Below the pieces are notes generated by a model. That model ran no database searches. It was not told the origin of the DNA and saw only the letters and a list, made by a program, of their open reading frames with translations. Below are positions 9,501 through 20,592 of a stretch of 64,000 nucleotides of DNA, piece by piece. How positions within the stretch are numbered: position 1 is the stretch's first letter; each line of letters starts with the position of its first letter. A program made the position numbers and the translations under genes. This DNA is from an uncultured Prevotella sp. (GTDB taxonomy: Bacteria > Bacteroidota > Bacteroidia > Bacteroidales > Bacteroidaceae), in contig ONAJ01000005.1 in NCBI GenBank assembly GCA_900315775.1, positions 21,871 to 85,870 on the forward strand, in the 5' to 3' direction.

Positions 9501-10353
9501 GGGTAAGGACGGCGTTGACCTCGCATGGACAGCTCCTGTAACAACAGCTATGGATGTTACCGAGGACTTCGAAAACGGTCCTGGATTCTTCACGCAGATT
9601 GACGGTAACAACGACGGCTTGGGATGGGATTATGTCTATGACGACGAGAATCAAGAGCTGCACTGTCATAGCGGTTACGGTGGCATGCAGTCGAACAGCT
9701 ATATTAATGGTATAGGAGCTATACAAGTTGACAACTGGCTGGTAACTCCTAAGGCTATTCTCGACGGAACATTCAGCTTCTGGGCTGCTGGTCAGGACCC
9801 TAACTACCCACAAGAGCACTTCGCCGTATTTGTTTCTACAAATGGTAACAAAGACGTAGCCGACTTCACACAGGTTTCTGAGGAGTTCGAGGCTACCTCA
9901 TACCCACAAGAGTACAGCGTTGACCTCAGCAGCTATGCAGGACAGGAGGGCTACATCGCTATTCGTCACTTCAACTGCTATGATATGTATGCACTTGTTC
10001 TTGACGACATCACTTACAAGCAGGCTCCATTAACTCCTGAGGCATACAATGTTTACTTCGAAAAGACCCTTATTGCTACTGTTGAGGGCGACAAAACTAC
10101 CTACACCGCAGCAGCAAAGGATATTGAGGATGGCACACACACCTTTGGTGTAACCGCTGTTTATACAAACGACAAGGAGTCAAGACCAGCTACTGCTACT
10201 GTAGTAGTAACTGACGGTATCAGTAAGGTGATAACAGACGGCAATCCTGTTGACGTTTATACTATCGACGGTAAGATTGTTCGCCGTCAGACAACAAACC
10301 TTGAAGGACTCAAGGGTATATTCGTCGTTGGAGGACGCCTGATAATGTTCTAA
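6502..10353 (+). CDS. large secreted multidomain protein (choice-of-anchor J, Fn3-like, CARDB-like repeats)
   Basis: This is a 1283-aa secreted surface or extracellular protein. A signal peptide covers about residues 1-22 (MNKRSFIMLVFAILMAIIPA, then TAQ), followed by a lysine-rich linker to about 98. Three jelly-roll segments of the choice-of-anchor J type begin near 100, 358 and 1015; they are recognisable by repeated VPY...NF, DDYLV/IS and YYVAVHxTS motifs. Fn3-like blocks separate them and a CARDB-like block lies near 880-985. The last 40 residues (VDVYTIDGKIV ... LKGIFVVGG) resemble a type IX secretion tail. The architecture suggests adhesion or glycan binding; no catalytic motif was seen. 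The substrate is unknown. Confidence 0.8.
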   Translation: MNKRSFIMLVFAILMAIIPATAQNVSALKKLPKANTSTKQVATLKEAKGTTQKKLSATELQKGVIKALHEKKQKAARKKVKAEKMPKRVVKEAVSATPVSVPYEANFLYSSEAFEEDFIVINNNDDLSDGEPCTWKWSGSGGAYYSYNMDGETPADDYLVLPVSLEGGVTYEVTVNAATWNYPEVFEVVAGTECSAAGLTTTIIGSTTPDDEPANYSGTFTPETTGTYYVAVHCTSEADKNMLSIYKFVIDVAPAPGSPAAITEFSVEQTPGELKNTITFTAPTQDVSGNDLTGDMTVTVIRNGEVAGTVSDVLPGSEKSFVDEVTKTGRYNYLLYATNTAGKGRTSEGKSVIDVMPKDVPYIVNFEDEDEFNEFTIIDNNEDDYTWEYSSYDSAAKYHYSWDFDGDDYLISNPLNLEAGKSYNVTILAATEGESYTEKFDIVAGMSPTVEGLNISVIGETEVTSPEYSEYTGTFTAAETGVYYVAVHATSAPNNFYLKVSEFKVEKGAEPTAPAAPEVEAVAAEMGELKAYITVTAPTKTVEGNELASISKMELYRDDVLVSETNSVTPGGVMKYEDQTFENPGLYKYHAVAYNESGNGLKSEKTNTWVGTDEPAAPETMTAVDNGTSIDFVWSPVTNVGMHGGYVNPDNVTYNIWSLYVSPYMVFFMDKLGSVDAPQTSLNVEMNTDEGEQGYSYFAVKPTNEATQDEDKSDWNAVAVFTGKPYENVAESYTGGELHYFWETNGLQLITSYAADMDNAALALLTRETGTISLVSGKIDTKDAKSPMLVFSALSPNIDKLYIMDRADGNGSWNLIATLNLTDDYNTYQVALPDLIGSKRYGQIAFAAQYNNAAVIEDGEITNPGDFIYLDNIRIGDFADNDLRVNVSAPEKVFAGQPISLYIKVENAGLKDASSYTLKVTTKGTDVINETITEPLTAFDYALFRIDVMTSVYDEAGDLPITVSIENDAEQRPEDNTISGIVAVMEPDVVAPTNLLAESKGKDGVDLAWTAPVTTAMDVTEDFENGPGFFTQIDGNNDGLGWDYVYDDENQELHCHSGYGGMQSNSYINGIGAIQVDNWLVTPKAILDGTFSFWAAGQDPNYPQEHFAVFVSTNGNKDVADFTQVSEEFEATSYPQEYSVDLSSYAGQEGYIAIRHFNCYDMYALVLDDITYKQAPLTPEAYNVYFEKTLIATVEGDKTTYTAAAKDIEDGTHTFGVTAVYTNDKESRPATATVVVTDGISKVITDGNPVDVYTIDGKIVRRQTTNLEGLKGIFVVGGRLIMF

Positions 10354-10358
10354 TAGGG

Positions 10359-12434
<2,076 letters not shown>

Positions 12435-12435
12435 T

Positions 12436-12443
12436 TATTTTTG
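12436..12443 (+). promoter_or_regulatory. -7 box of the ptb-buk operon
   Basis: The box reads TATTTTTG (consensus TAnnTTTG) and lies 17 bases before the ptb ATG at 12461. It is back to back with the ligA promoter box (12385-12392, minus strand) in a spacer of about 95 bases. Confidence 0.5.
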
Positions 12444-12460
12444 CGAAAAATCTAATAACC

Positions 12461-13300
12461 ATGAAAACCATAAAGGATTTCAGTCAACTTTCCGAGGTGC
12501 TTATATCAAGCAAAAGGACCATACGTGTTGTTGCCGTTGAAGCTAACGACAGCCATTGTCATGAGGCGATAGAACGCGCCACAAAAGAGGGATGGGCCGA
12601 AGTGACAAACATTCATTTGGACACACCAGAAGAGTCTGCCCGAAGAGCCGTAGAGATGGTTCGCAGCGGGGATGCCGACGTTATTATGAAGGGAATAGTT
12701 ACTTCCGACGTCCTGCTGCGTGCTATTATCAATAAGGAGACAGGCATCCTGCCACAAGGCAACGTCCTCTCCCACGTCAGCGTTATGCACATCCCCGGAA
12801 TGGACAGACTGCTTTTTATGAGTGATGCCGCCGTCATTCCCTACCCGACTCTTACCCAGCGAATAGCTATGATAAACTACGCCATAATGCTTTGCGGTAA
12901 GTACGGCATAGACCATCCTCGCGTAGCACTAATCCACTGTAACGAGAAGGTGTCGGAGAAGTTTCCCGTCACCCTTGACTATAAGGAACTGAAGACGATG
13001 GATTTCGGAAATGCCGTCGTTGACGGTCCGCTCGACGTGATGTGTGCAATCAACGAAGAGGCGTTGAAGACAAAACATATCGTCAGTCCTCTTGAAGGAA
13101 AGGCCGACGTACTCATAATGCCCGACATAGAGGCAGGAAACGTATTCTACAAGACGCTGACAGCATTCACCAAGACACACCTTGCCGTGGGACTGTTCGG
13201 CGCACAATGTCCTGTGTCGCTGACATCACGAGGTGACACCAGCGAAACAAAGTATAACAGTCTTGCTATGGCATGTTTACAGGTAATAAAAAGGAAATAA
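12461..13300 (+). CDS. ptb: phosphate butyryltransferase
   Basis: This enzyme of 279 aa exchanges the CoA of butyryl-CoA (or a branched acyl-CoA) for phosphate. It belongs to the Ptb/Pta acyltransferase fold, recognisable by DADVIMKGIVTSDVLLRA, the SHVSVMHIPG and MSDAAVIPYPTL segments, and the C-terminal SRGDTSETKYNSLAMA. The ATG at 12461 is downstream of the promoter box; the in-frame start at 12416 is upstream of it. The butyrate kinase gene starts one base after the stop, so the two form a classic ptb-buk operon that yields ATP by substrate-level phosphorylation. Whether the acyl group is butyrate or a branched chain cannot be told. Confidence 0.9.
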   Translation: MKTIKDFSQLSEVLISSKRTIRVVAVEANDSHCHEAIERATKEGWAEVTNIHLDTPEESARRAVEMVRSGDADVIMKGIVTSDVLLRAIINKETGILPQGNVLSHVSVMHIPGMDRLLFMSDAAVIPYPTLTQRIAMINYAIMLCGKYGIDHPRVALIHCNEKVSEKFPVTLDYKELKTMDFGNAVVDGPLDVMCAINEEALKTKHIVSPLEGKADVLIMPDIEAGNVFYKTLTAFTKTHLAVGLFGAQCPVSLTSRGDTSETKYNSLAMACLQVIKRK

Positions 13301-13301
13301 A

Positions 13302-14363
13302 ATGAGAATATTAGCTATAAATCCAGGAATGATATCTACCAAGGTGGGTATCTTTATCGACGAAGAAATTGTTATGCACGCATGCATAAACCACCCCTTT
13401 GAGGAGCTTTGTCGCTATCCAAATATCATGGATGAGTTCGACTACAGAAAAGAGAAACTCATTGAAGAAGTGAAACGACAAGGGTTCGGAATGGATTTCG
13501 ACGTCGTAGTGGGTCGCGGAGGATTGCTGAAACCGATAGAAAGTGGTGTCTATGAACTTAACGACAAGGTTATCGAAGACACAAGACACCCGCGCTTGCA
13601 TCATGCCTGTAACCTGGGCTCGCTGATAGCTCTCAGCATAGCAAAGGACATTCCGGGATGTAAGGCTTTCACCGTTGACCCGGGCGTTGTAGATGAACTG
13701 GACGACGTGGCACGCATAACGGGTATTCCTGAACTGCCACACGAAACGATATGGCACGCCCTGAACCAACGCGAGATAGCTAAACGATATTGTCACGAAC
13801 ATGGTGTGAGCTACGAGAGCCAGGACCTCATAGTGTGTCACTTGGGTAGCGGCATCTCGTTCGCTATGCACCATAACGGCAGAGCTATAGAATGTAGCAA
13901 CGCCCTTGAAGGCGACGGACCGTTCACACCGTCAAGGGCTGGTGCACTACCGACGGTAGCTCTCGTAAAGATGTGTTTTAGCGGGAAATATACCTGCGAC
14001 GAGATGATTCGTAAGATTAACGGACATAGCGGACTGACAGCCCACCTGGGCACCAACGACTGCAGGGAGGTGGAACAACGTATTGCCGAAGGTGACGAAC
14101 ACGCAAAGCTTGTACTCGACGCAATGATATACCAGACAGCACGGCACCTGTGTTCTCTGGCACCAGCGACAAACGGTAAGGTGGATGCTATAATACTTAC
14201 CGGAGCAATGGCTAACAGCAAGTATATCACAGAGGGAATACGCAAACGCATAGAGTTCCTTGCACCCGTATTTATATACGCAGGCGAGGACGAACTAACC
14301 GCCCTCGCCCACAATGCGTATCGCGCTATGACAGGAAAACAGGAAATAAAGATTTATTCCTAA
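13302..14363 (+). CDS. buk: butyrate kinase
   Basis: This acetokinase-family enzyme of 353 aa converts acyl-phosphate and ADP to the acid and ATP. The N-terminal phosphate loop [16 protein letters not shown], the central CHLGSGIS motif and the C-terminal [16 protein letters not shown] follow the Buk pattern and not the acetate kinase pattern. It is the partner of ptb directly upstream. Its stop overlaps the stop of the convergent SIMPL-domain gene by a few bases. Confidence 0.92.
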   Translation: MRILAINPGMISTKVGIFIDEEIVMHACINHPFEELCRYPNIMDEFDYRKEKLIEEVKRQGFGMDFDVVVGRGGLLKPIESGVYELNDKVIEDTRHPRLHHACNLGSLIALSIAKDIPGCKAFTVDPGVVDELDDVARITGIPELPHETIWHALNQREIAKRYCHEHGVSYESQDLIVCHLGSGISFAMHHNGRAIECSNALEGDGPFTPSRAGALPTVALVKMCFSGKYTCDEMIRKINGHSGLTAHLGTNDCREVEQRIAEGDEHAKLVLDAMIYQTARHLCSLAPATNGKVDAIILTGAMANSKYITEGIRKRIEFLAPVFIYAGEDELTALAHNAYRAMTGKQEIKIYS

Positions 14364-15064
14364 TCCTTCAGCGAGTATGTTACCGTCGTAACTACGCGTA
14401 CCTTTTTAATATATGGTGTATTCTCGTCACGATTGTCTATAGAGAACTGTCCCTGGTCGGCAGAAACAATCTTGTTAAGAGTGCTGTGCGAGTTCTCGGC
14501 AAATTGCTGTGCCGTCTTCTCGGCATTCTCTATAGCCTCGGTCATCATCTTTGGCTTCATCTCCTTGAATGCCACAAACTCGTACTTTATAGGATTATCG
14601 TAACCTCCATCAACGATGGCTATTCCCTGCTGGAGCAGTTCGCCCTGCTTTGCCATTATAGCCCTTACAAGCTTGACATTCTGCGAAGTAACGATAATCG
14701 TTGAAGTAATATTGTAACGCTGTGGCACAGGCTGAGTATTGTAACGCTCAGCAGAGAGGTCTATAACCGTAGGAGCATTAACATTCATCTCGGAGTCCTT
14801 GATGCCGTTAGCCTTCAGGAACTTCTTCACGGCGTCGTTCGTAGCGTTGATTTTCTTATACAGCGCAGGCAGGTCGTTACCTATTTCCTTTGTCTGTATA
14901 GGCCAAATCACTTTGTCGGCATCCACTTCACGCTCCGCCAGACCCTTTACTGTCACTCGACGGTCCTTGTTGGTGAAATTGTCTATGCCCGCCTTAAGTG
15001 AGAAACCCAGGATAACAATACCCAAAGCTGTTATAGCAGCAGCAATAATTCTGTTTTCTTTCAT
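14360..15064 (-). CDS. SIMPL-domain (DUF541) envelope protein
   Basis: This is a 234-aa protein with a hydrophobic N-terminal helix (residues about 7-25) that is either a membrane anchor or an uncleaved signal. The rest is a SIMPL/DUF541 domain, with [19 protein letters not shown] near the start and a conserved region around [13 protein letters not shown]. The family's biochemical role is not settled; the protein probably sits in the periplasm facing the inner membrane. A TACCTTTG box on the minus strand near 15093 is a candidate promoter. Confidence 0.82.
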   Translation of the reverse strand: MKENRIIAAAITALGIVILGFSLKAGIDNFTNKDRRVTVKGLAEREVDADKVIWPIQTKEIGNDLPALYKKINATNDAVKKFLKANGIKDSEMNVNAPTVIDLSAERYNTQPVPQRYNITSTIIVTSQNVKLVRAIMAKQGELLQQGIAIVDGGYDNPIKYEFVAFKEMKPKMMTEAIENAEKTAQQFAENSHSTLNKIVSADQGQFSIDNRDENTPYIKKVRVVTTVTYSLKD

Positions 15065-15191
15065 GATAATAATAGTTTTAAATCACGATGCAAAGGTAAT
15101 CAATAATTGGATTTAGCAATACAAAAATCAAAAAAAACAACCTTAAAGGTAAAAAAAAGTCATAGAATCCCGCATTTTTGAATTATTTTAT

Positions 15192-15199
15192 TACTTTTG
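15192..15199 (+). promoter_or_regulatory. -7 box of trmD, near-leaderless
   Basis: The box reads TACTTTTG and lies 11 bases before the trmD ATG at 15211. An out-of-frame ATG at 15201 sits between the two. The transcript would carry only a few untranslated bases. Confidence 0.5.
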
Positions 15200-15210
15200 C
15201 ATGCGTAATT

Positions 15211-15894
15211 ATGAGAATAGACATTATAACAGTATTGCCGGAAATGATCGAGGGCTTCGTCCACGAGTCTATCCTGGCGCGTGCAGAGAAGAAGAATTTA
15301 GCACAGATTCGTTTGCATAATCTACGCGATTACACCTTGGACAAATGGCGTCGGGTGGACGACTATCCCTACGGTGGTTTCGCGGGGATGGTGATGCAGA
15401 TAGAGCCTATCGACAGATGTATCTCTGCACTTAAAGAGGAACGCAACTACGACGAGGTAATCTTCGTCACACCCGATGGCGAGCAGTTCAACCAGCACAT
15501 TGCCAACGAGCTGTCGCTGAAGGAGAATATCATCATCCTTTGCGGACATTATAAAGGTATAGACCAACGAGTACGCGACCACCTTATCACTCGCGAGATA
15601 AGCATTGGCGACTATGTACTAACGGGCGGAGAACTGGCTGCGGCAATAATGGCTGACGCCATAGTTCGCGTGGTGCCAGGAGTCATCGGCGACGAGCAGA
15701 GCGCACTCTCCGACTGCTTTCAGGACGACCTCCTCGCAGCACCTATATACACCCGTCCCGCAGACTATAAAGGATGGAAAGTGCCCGAGATTCTTCTCTC
15801 TGGCAACGAGGCAAAGATTAAAGAATGGGAAATGGAAAAAGCATTAGAACGAACACAATTGCTACGCCCTGACCTGTTAAAGAATAAAGAATAA
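15211..15894 (+). CDS. trmD: tRNA (guanine37-N1)-methyltransferase
   Basis: This enzyme methylates N1 of G37 in tRNAs using S-adenosylmethionine, which prevents frameshifting. The 227-aa length and motifs are typical. It begins [12 protein letters not shown] and has the trefoil-knot SAM site [12 protein letters not shown] and the catalytic [10 protein letters not shown] region. The ATG at 15211 starts the canonical N-terminus; the longer in-frame option at 15178 precedes the promoter box. It is not in the usual rpsP-rimM-trmD-rplS order; ddh follows 15 bases downstream. Confidence 0.95.
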   Translation: MRIDIITVLPEMIEGFVHESILARAEKKNLAQIRLHNLRDYTLDKWRRVDDYPYGGFAGMVMQIEPIDRCISALKEERNYDEVIFVTPDGEQFNQHIANELSLKENIIILCGHYKGIDQRVRDHLITREISIGDYVLTGGELAAAIMADAIVRVVPGVIGDEQSALSDCFQDDLLAAPIYTRPADYKGWKVPEILLSGNEAKIKEWEMEKALERTQLLRPDLLKNKE

Positions 15895-15909
15895 CTAAAT
15901 TTTTAAGGT

Positions 15910-16809
15910 ATGAAGAAAATTAATGCAGCTGTCGTTGGATACGGTAACATAGGAAAGTACACTATCCAGGCACTCGAGGCTTCTGACGATTTCGAGATTG
16001 TTGGTGTTGTACGTCGTGCAGGTTCTGAAAACAAACCTGCAGAACTTGCAAACTACAAAGTAGTGAAAGACATTAAAGAGCTGGGAAAGGTCGATGTTGC
16101 TATCCTCGCTACCCCAACCCGTTCTTGTGAAGAGTACGCCAAGCAGATTCTTCCTCTTGGAATAAATACCGTTGACTCTTTCGATATCCACACACAGATT
16201 CGCGGCTATCGTGAGCGTCTTATGGAGATAAACAAGTCAACAGGTACCGTAAGTGTTATTGCTGCAGGATGGGACCCTGGTTCCGACAGCATTGTACGCA
16301 CCCTGATGCAGACACTTGCTCCTAAGGGCTTGTCTTACACCAACTTCGGTCCTGGAATGTCTATGGGTCACAGCGTTTGTGCACGTTCCAAGGAAGGTGT
16401 GAAGGATGCTCTTTCTATGACTATTCCTCTTGGCGAGGGAATCCATCGTCGTATGGTTTACGTGGAGTTGGAAGATGGTGCCAAGCTTGCTGACGTTACC
16501 GCTGCCATCAAGGCAGACCCGTACTTCGCCAGCGACGAGACTCACGTCTTTGCTGTTGACAGCGTTGACTCTGTTCGCGATATGGGTCACGGTGTTCACC
16601 TCGTTCGTAAGGGTGTCAGCGGCAAGACACAGAACCAGCGTTTCGAGTTCAACATGAGCATCAACAATCCTGCTCTTACTGCTCAGGTTCTTGTCAACGT
16701 GGCACGTGCCTCTATGCGTCAGCAGCCTGGCTGTTACACTATGGTAGAGTTGCCTGTCATCGACATGCTGCCTGGTGAGCGTGCCGACCTGATAGAGAAA
16801 CTGGTATAA
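15910..16809 (+). CDS. ddh: meso-diaminopimelate D-dehydrogenase
   Basis: This NADPH-dependent enzyme of 299 aa makes meso-diaminopimelate in one step from tetrahydrodipicolinate and ammonia, for peptidoglycan and lysine. The N-terminal Rossmann motif is VGYGNIGKY, followed by ATPTRSCEEYA, the substrate region AAGWDPGSDSI and FGPGMSMGHS, and the C-terminal domain VARASMRQQPG. Presence of ddh implies the dehydrogenase branch of lysine synthesis. It lies 15 bases after trmD. A hairpin with a T-run downstream (16834-16875) probably ends the transcript. Confidence 0.93.
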   Translation: MKKINAAVVGYGNIGKYTIQALEASDDFEIVGVVRRAGSENKPAELANYKVVKDIKELGKVDVAILATPTRSCEEYAKQILPLGINTVDSFDIHTQIRGYRERLMEINKSTGTVSVIAAGWDPGSDSIVRTLMQTLAPKGLSYTNFGPGMSMGHSVCARSKEGVKDALSMTIPLGEGIHRRMVYVELEDGAKLADVTAAIKADPYFASDETHVFAVDSVDSVRDMGHGVHLVRKGVSGKTQNQRFEFNMSINNPALTAQVLVNVARASMRQQPGCYTMVELPVIDMLPGERADLIEKLV

Positions 16810-16818
16810 GGAAATTGT

Positions 16819-17583
16819 TTAAAAGAATATCTCCTGCCCGTCGAATGCTAACTGTATTTCTGCGGGCAGTTTTTTGTTTACTTCGGCGTGAAGTCCTATG
16901 TCGTGACACGAGTGTATCAGCCAGGTCTGCTCCGCTCCCACCCGCTTCGCAAATTCTACGGCGTCATCGACACTCTGGTGCGAGTGGTGCAAGGGGGTAT
17001 AGCGAAGGGCATTTACAACCAGCGTTTTCGTACCACGCACAAACTCAAAGTCCTCGTCGTTTATGGTCTTCATATCCGTAATGTAGGTAAGGTCACCAAT
17101 CCTGAAACCCGTTATCGGCAGTTTCCCGTGCATTACGGTAAAGGGAATTATCTCGAGTTCGTTGACGTGCAACGGTTTATGTTCCGTCAGTGTGTGCAGA
17201 CTAATCTTCGGAGCGCCAGGATATCTGTTCTCTGCAAAACAGTAAGGTATCGTCTGCATCAGTCCGTCGCAGGTAATCTTGTCGGCATAGATATTCACCT
17301 CGCCAAACTGACAGAACGGGCGCAAGTCGTCAAGGCCTCCAACGTGGTCGTAGTGAATATGAGTAAGCAGTACGGCGTCAATCTTCTTGAATTCCAATGG
17401 CAACATTTGTTGACGGAAGTCCGGTCCCACGTCTATGAGCACTCGTGTTGTGGGGGTCTCTATCAACGCAGAACAGCGCAACCGTTTGTCGTGCTGGTCG
17501 CTGCTCCTGCACACCTCACACTGGCAGCCTATCGTAGGCACGCCAACAGAGGTTCCTGTTCCCAAGAAAGTCAGTTTATTCAT
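16819..17583 (-). CDS. MBL-fold metallo-hydrolase (PhnP-like)
   Basis: This is a 254-aa cytoplasmic metallo-beta-lactamase-fold phosphodiesterase-like protein. It has the zinc motif THIHYDHVGGLDDLRPF, a downstream YITDMK strand and a C-terminal SCHD histidine. The N-terminal FLGTGTSVGVPTIGCQCEVC with extra cysteines recalls PhnP-type cyclic phosphodiesterases. No phn genes are nearby, so the substrate is open. Its ATG overlaps the murB stop (TAATG), placing it last in a DUF4348-murB-hydrolase operon. Confidence 0.82.
   Translation of the reverse strand: MNKLTFLGTGTSVGVPTIGCQCEVCRSSDQHDKRLRCSALIETPTTRVLIDVGPDFRQQMLPLEFKKIDAVLLTHIHYDHVGGLDDLRPFCQFGEVNIYADKITCDGLMQTIPYCFAENRYPGAPKISLHTLTEHKPLHVNELEIIPFTVMHGKLPITGFRIGDLTYITDMKTINDEDFEFVRGTKTLVVNALRYTPLHHSHQSVDDAVEFAKRVGAEQTWLIHSCHDIGLHAEVNKKLPAEIQLAFDGQEIFF
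16834..16875 (+). terminator. candidate terminator of trmD-ddh
   Basis: A 7-bp GC-rich stem (CTGCCCG, 16834-16840, with CGGGCAG, 16863-16869) is followed by six T. It lies inside the 3' end of the convergent metallo-hydrolase gene, so the coding sequence and terminator would overlap. The 22-base loop is long. Confidence 0.4.
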
Positions 17584-18581
17584 TATATTATATTCACCTC
17601 CGGATGAATCTCAATATCAAAATGTTTCTTGACGTCGTCGCAGATGTTCCTGCATAGGTTCAGTATCTCCTCGCCCGAAGCCCCGCCGCGGTTTACCAGC
17701 ACCAGCGCCTGTTTCTCATAAACCCCGGCTCTTCCCAAGCTCTTTCCTTTCCATCCGCATTTCTCTATGAGCCATCCTGCGGGAATCTTCTCGTGTTCCT
17801 CGTCAATAGTATAGTGCGGCATCTCGGGGTAGTTCGTTCTCAGCTCTTCGAACTTAGCACGTCCTACTATGGGGTTTATGAAGAAGCTACCACCGTTTCC
17901 TAACACTTTGGTGTCGGGGAGTTTCGAGTTACGAATCTCTATGATGGCGTTTCTGAGTTCCTGTGCTGTAGGGTTGTTTTTTCCGTGACTCTCAAGATAA
18001 GAGAGTATGTTTCCGTATTCCAGTTTCGGACGAAACACCTTCTCGAACCTGTATGTTACGTAGGTAATGAAATAGCGTCCTTTCCACTCGTTCTTGAACT
18101 TGCTCTGACGATAGCCGTATTCGCAGTCGCTATTCTCAAAAACCACCTTCTCGCCAGTCTTCAAGTCTATAGCCTCAACGGTAGTAATAAGGTCTTTCAC
18201 CTCTACACCATAGGCTCCTATGTTCTGTACGGCACTCGCTCCCACCTCACCGGGAATTATCGAGAGGTTTTCACTACCGTAGAGTCCGTTCTCTACGGCG
18301 TACGACACCACGCTGTCCCACTCCACTCCGCTACCGAAACGTAATAAGTTGCCGTCACGATGGACATCCTTTATTGCGGAATGAAGTATTGTTCCGTTGA
18401 AATCTTTAGTAAAGAGAATGTTTGCTCCTCCTCCGAGTACAAAGAAAGGCTCTGTGAGTTCACCGCCTGTAATGAACTTTACCACCTCTTCTTCGTGGGC
18501 GAACTCCACAAACCTACTGCATTTAGCGTCTATGCCAAAGGTGTTGTGCTGCTTAAGACTATAGTTCCTGAGGTCTTTCAT
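17583..18581 (-). CDS. murB: UDP-N-acetylenolpyruvoylglucosamine reductase
   Basis: This FAD enzyme of 332 aa reduces UDP-GlcNAc-enolpyruvate to UDP-MurNAc in peptidoglycan synthesis. The FAD site is seen in FVLGGGANILF and PGEVGASAVQNIGAYG, the catalytic serine region in NGGSFFINPIV, and the C-terminal LIEKCGWKGKSLGRAG. The long form with the extra loops is consistent with type I MurB. The start is coupled to the upstream DUF4348 gene by an ATGA overlap at 18578-18581. Confidence 0.94.
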   Translation of the reverse strand: MKDLRNYSLKQHNTFGIDAKCSRFVEFAHEEEVVKFITGGELTEPFFVLGGGANILFTKDFNGTILHSAIKDVHRDGNLLRFGSGVEWDSVVSYAVENGLYGSENLSIIPGEVGASAVQNIGAYGVEVKDLITTVEAIDLKTGEKVVFENSDCEYGYRQSKFKNEWKGRYFITYVTYRFEKVFRPKLEYGNILSYLESHGKNNPTAQELRNAIIEIRNSKLPDTKVLGNGGSFFINPIVGRAKFEELRTNYPEMPHYTIDEEHEKIPAGWLIEKCGWKGKSLGRAGVYEKQALVLVNRGGASGEEILNLCRNICDDVKKHFDIEIHPEVNII

Positions 18582-19420
18582 TCAACAAGACGTATTAGTT
18601 TCCATGCTCCTCCCTTGCGTTGGAATGTCATCTCCAGTTCCTGTCCGTTGGCTATTCCGCGCAACAGGAAGACCTTGTAGTTATTCTGCACGTACTTCTG
18701 ACCATATATTATGTTATATATGGTTCCCGAGGGCAGGTCGGTAGGACCTAAGACGTCCCACTGTTCGGGGAATATCTCTCCCTGCAGCTCACTAAAGTCG
18801 TCGTCGGGGTCAGGACCCGAGAAGTCTATCGTCTCGTTCAAACTCTTATACTGGAAAGCGCTGTCGGTAGCGAAGCGCTGGTAGAACTGCAGGAACGAGG
18901 AGTTGGAGTTCTTCTGCAAAGCATGACTGTTGATGCTGGTGAGCATCCACTCGCCGCGAATCCTGTTGAAGTTATACTGCTTAACATAGTTCTTGCGGAG
19001 GAATATCTTCTCCACAGTAACGTTGTTGATGTTGGTATCCTTCGTCAGATTAAGTTGTTTTCTGGAGTCCAGGATAAGCGTGTAGTAACCCTGGCGCATG
19101 AAGAAATGCTCTATCTGCCAGTTCTGCTTCTTTATGAAACTTGTATCTCCGTTGTTCACGTTCAGCAACGGGAACTTTATTCTTGCCTGTTGCAGTTTGT
19201 TGTTGCCTGCGAAGTTAAAGATGAAGTCGTCGAACAACTCGTCGGCAGCCTTAGGCATAGGTTGCGACTCCAAGAGTGCATCCAGCGAGTCAACCTTTGC
19301 TGTGTCAACGCTATCGGTAGATAGTGAGTCCGCTCTCGATTGTGCCTTGTTGGTACAACCTGCTGTCCAGAACATCATCGTCACAAGGATAAGAATAACG
19401 AAGATAGCACACTTTCTCAT
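18578..19420 (-). CDS. DUF4348 lipoprotein
   Basis: This is a 280-aa predicted lipoprotein. The signal peptide ends in a lipobox WTAGC (cysteine about residue 21), followed by a serine- and aspartate-rich linker and a mixed alpha/beta domain. I recall this domain (FFMRQGYYTLILDSRKQL ... IRGEWML) as DUF4348. The function is unknown. It is the first gene of the operon with murB and the metallo-hydrolase, which would fit a cell-envelope role. A TACCTTTG box on the minus strand at 19443-19450 is the likely promoter. Confidence 0.78.
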   Translation of the reverse strand: MRKCAIFVILILVTMMFWTAGCTNKAQSRADSLSTDSVDTAKVDSLDALLESQPMPKAADELFDDFIFNFAGNNKLQQARIKFPLLNVNNGDTSFIKKQNWQIEHFFMRQGYYTLILDSRKQLNLTKDTNINNVTVEKIFLRKNYVKQYNFNRIRGEWMLTSINSHALQKNSNSSFLQFYQRFATDSAFQYKSLNETIDFSGPDPDDDFSELQGEIFPEQWDVLGPTDLPSGTIYNIIYGQKYVQNNYKVFLLRGIANGQELEMTFQRKGGAWKLIRLVE

Positions 19421-19543
19421 TTTCTTTTTTCTTTATCGGGCGCAAAGGTAATGAAAATTAACATAAAGAAGAAAAGAAATGAAAAAAATTTTGTATTACC
19501 CCTATTTATTCGTACCTTTGCCGTCAAATTTTTAAATACGATT

Positions 19544-20581
19544 ATGATTTTAGAAAGAATAGAACAACTTCTTAAGGAAGTTAACGAATTACACGCATCA
19601 AATGCAGAAGAGATAGAGGCACTACGTTTGAAATACCTTAGCAAGAAGGGTGAGATTAACGCCCTGATGGCTGATTTCCGTAATGTCGCAGCAGAACAGA
19701 AGAAGGAAGTGGGTATCAAAATCAACGAGCTCAAACAGGCTGCCTTTGACAATATCAACGCCCTGCGCGACAAGTTGGCAACAAGTGACGACAGCAGTTC
19801 GGAACTCGACCTCACACGTTCTCCCTACCCTATAGAACTGGGAACACGCCACCCGCTGACCATTGTGCGCAACGAGATTATCGACATCTTCCAGCGCATG
19901 GGCTTTGTACTTGCCGACGGTCCCGAGGTTGAGGACGACCTGCACGTATTCACAAAGATGAACTTCGCTGCCGACCACCCTGCTCGCGATATGCAAGACA
20001 CCTTCTTCGTGGAGCAGAATCCTAACGACGTCACAAAGAACATCCTTCTTCGTAGTCACACCTCATCGGTTCAGGCTCGCGTTATGGAGCACTCACAGCC
20101 ACCTATCCGCATCATCTGCCCGGGACGTGTATATCGTAACGAGGCTATCACCTCGCGTGCACACTGTTTCTTCCACCAGATAGAAGGTCTTTACATCGAC
20201 AAGAACGTATCGTTCACCGACCTCAAGCAGGTTCTTCTCACCTTTGCCCGCGAGCTCTTCGGTCCCGATACAAAGATTCGTCTGCGTCCTTCTTACTTCC
20301 CGTTCACAGAGCCTTCTGCCGAGATGGACATTTCTTGTCATATCTGTGGCGGCGTAGGTTGCGGCTTCTGTAAGCACACTGGATGGGTAGAGATTTTAGG
20401 TTGCGGAATGGTTGACCCCAACGTTCTCGAGGCTTGCGGCATCGACAGTAAGGTATATAGCGGCTACGCTTTCGGTCTTGGTGTTGAACGTATTACCAAC
20501 CTCAAGTACCAGGTTAGCGATCTCCGTCTGTTCTCCGAGAACGACACCCGCTTCCTCAAGGAGTTCGAATCAGCTCATTAA
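19544..20581 (+). CDS. pheS: phenylalanyl-tRNA synthetase alpha subunit
   Basis: This is the catalytic subunit (345 aa) of the alpha2-beta2 enzyme that charges tRNA-Phe. An N-terminal coiled coil (about 1-90) precedes the class II core, with HPLTIV, HPARDMQDTFFV, motif 2 around CFFHQIEGLYIDKN and motif 3 GYAFGLGVERI. A cysteine-rich insertion (CHICGGVGCGFC) sits near 270. The ATG at 19544 starts the canonical MILERIEQLL; the longer in-frame extension would run over the promoter (TACCTTTG near 19513). pheT is not nearby. Confidence 0.95.
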   Translation: MILERIEQLLKEVNELHASNAEEIEALRLKYLSKKGEINALMADFRNVAAEQKKEVGIKINELKQAAFDNINALRDKLATSDDSSSELDLTRSPYPIELGTRHPLTIVRNEIIDIFQRMGFVLADGPEVEDDLHVFTKMNFAADHPARDMQDTFFVEQNPNDVTKNILLRSHTSSVQARVMEHSQPPIRIICPGRVYRNEAITSRAHCFFHQIEGLYIDKNVSFTDLKQVLLTFARELFGPDTKIRLRPSYFPFTEPSAEMDISCHICGGVGCGFCKHTGWVEILGCGMVDPNVLEACGIDSKVYSGYAFGLGVERITNLKYQVSDLRLFSENDTRFLKEFESAH

Positions 20582-20592
20582 CGCTTCCGCCT

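Noticed and set aside
13302-14363. Acetate kinase as an alternative for the buk call
   Set aside because: Length (353 aa), the CHLGSGIS motif and the adjoining ptb gene fit butyrate kinase better.
19340-19543. N-terminal extension of pheS
   Set aside because: It covers the promoter of pheS and the 5' end of the divergent DUF4348 gene; the canonical N-terminus begins at 19544.
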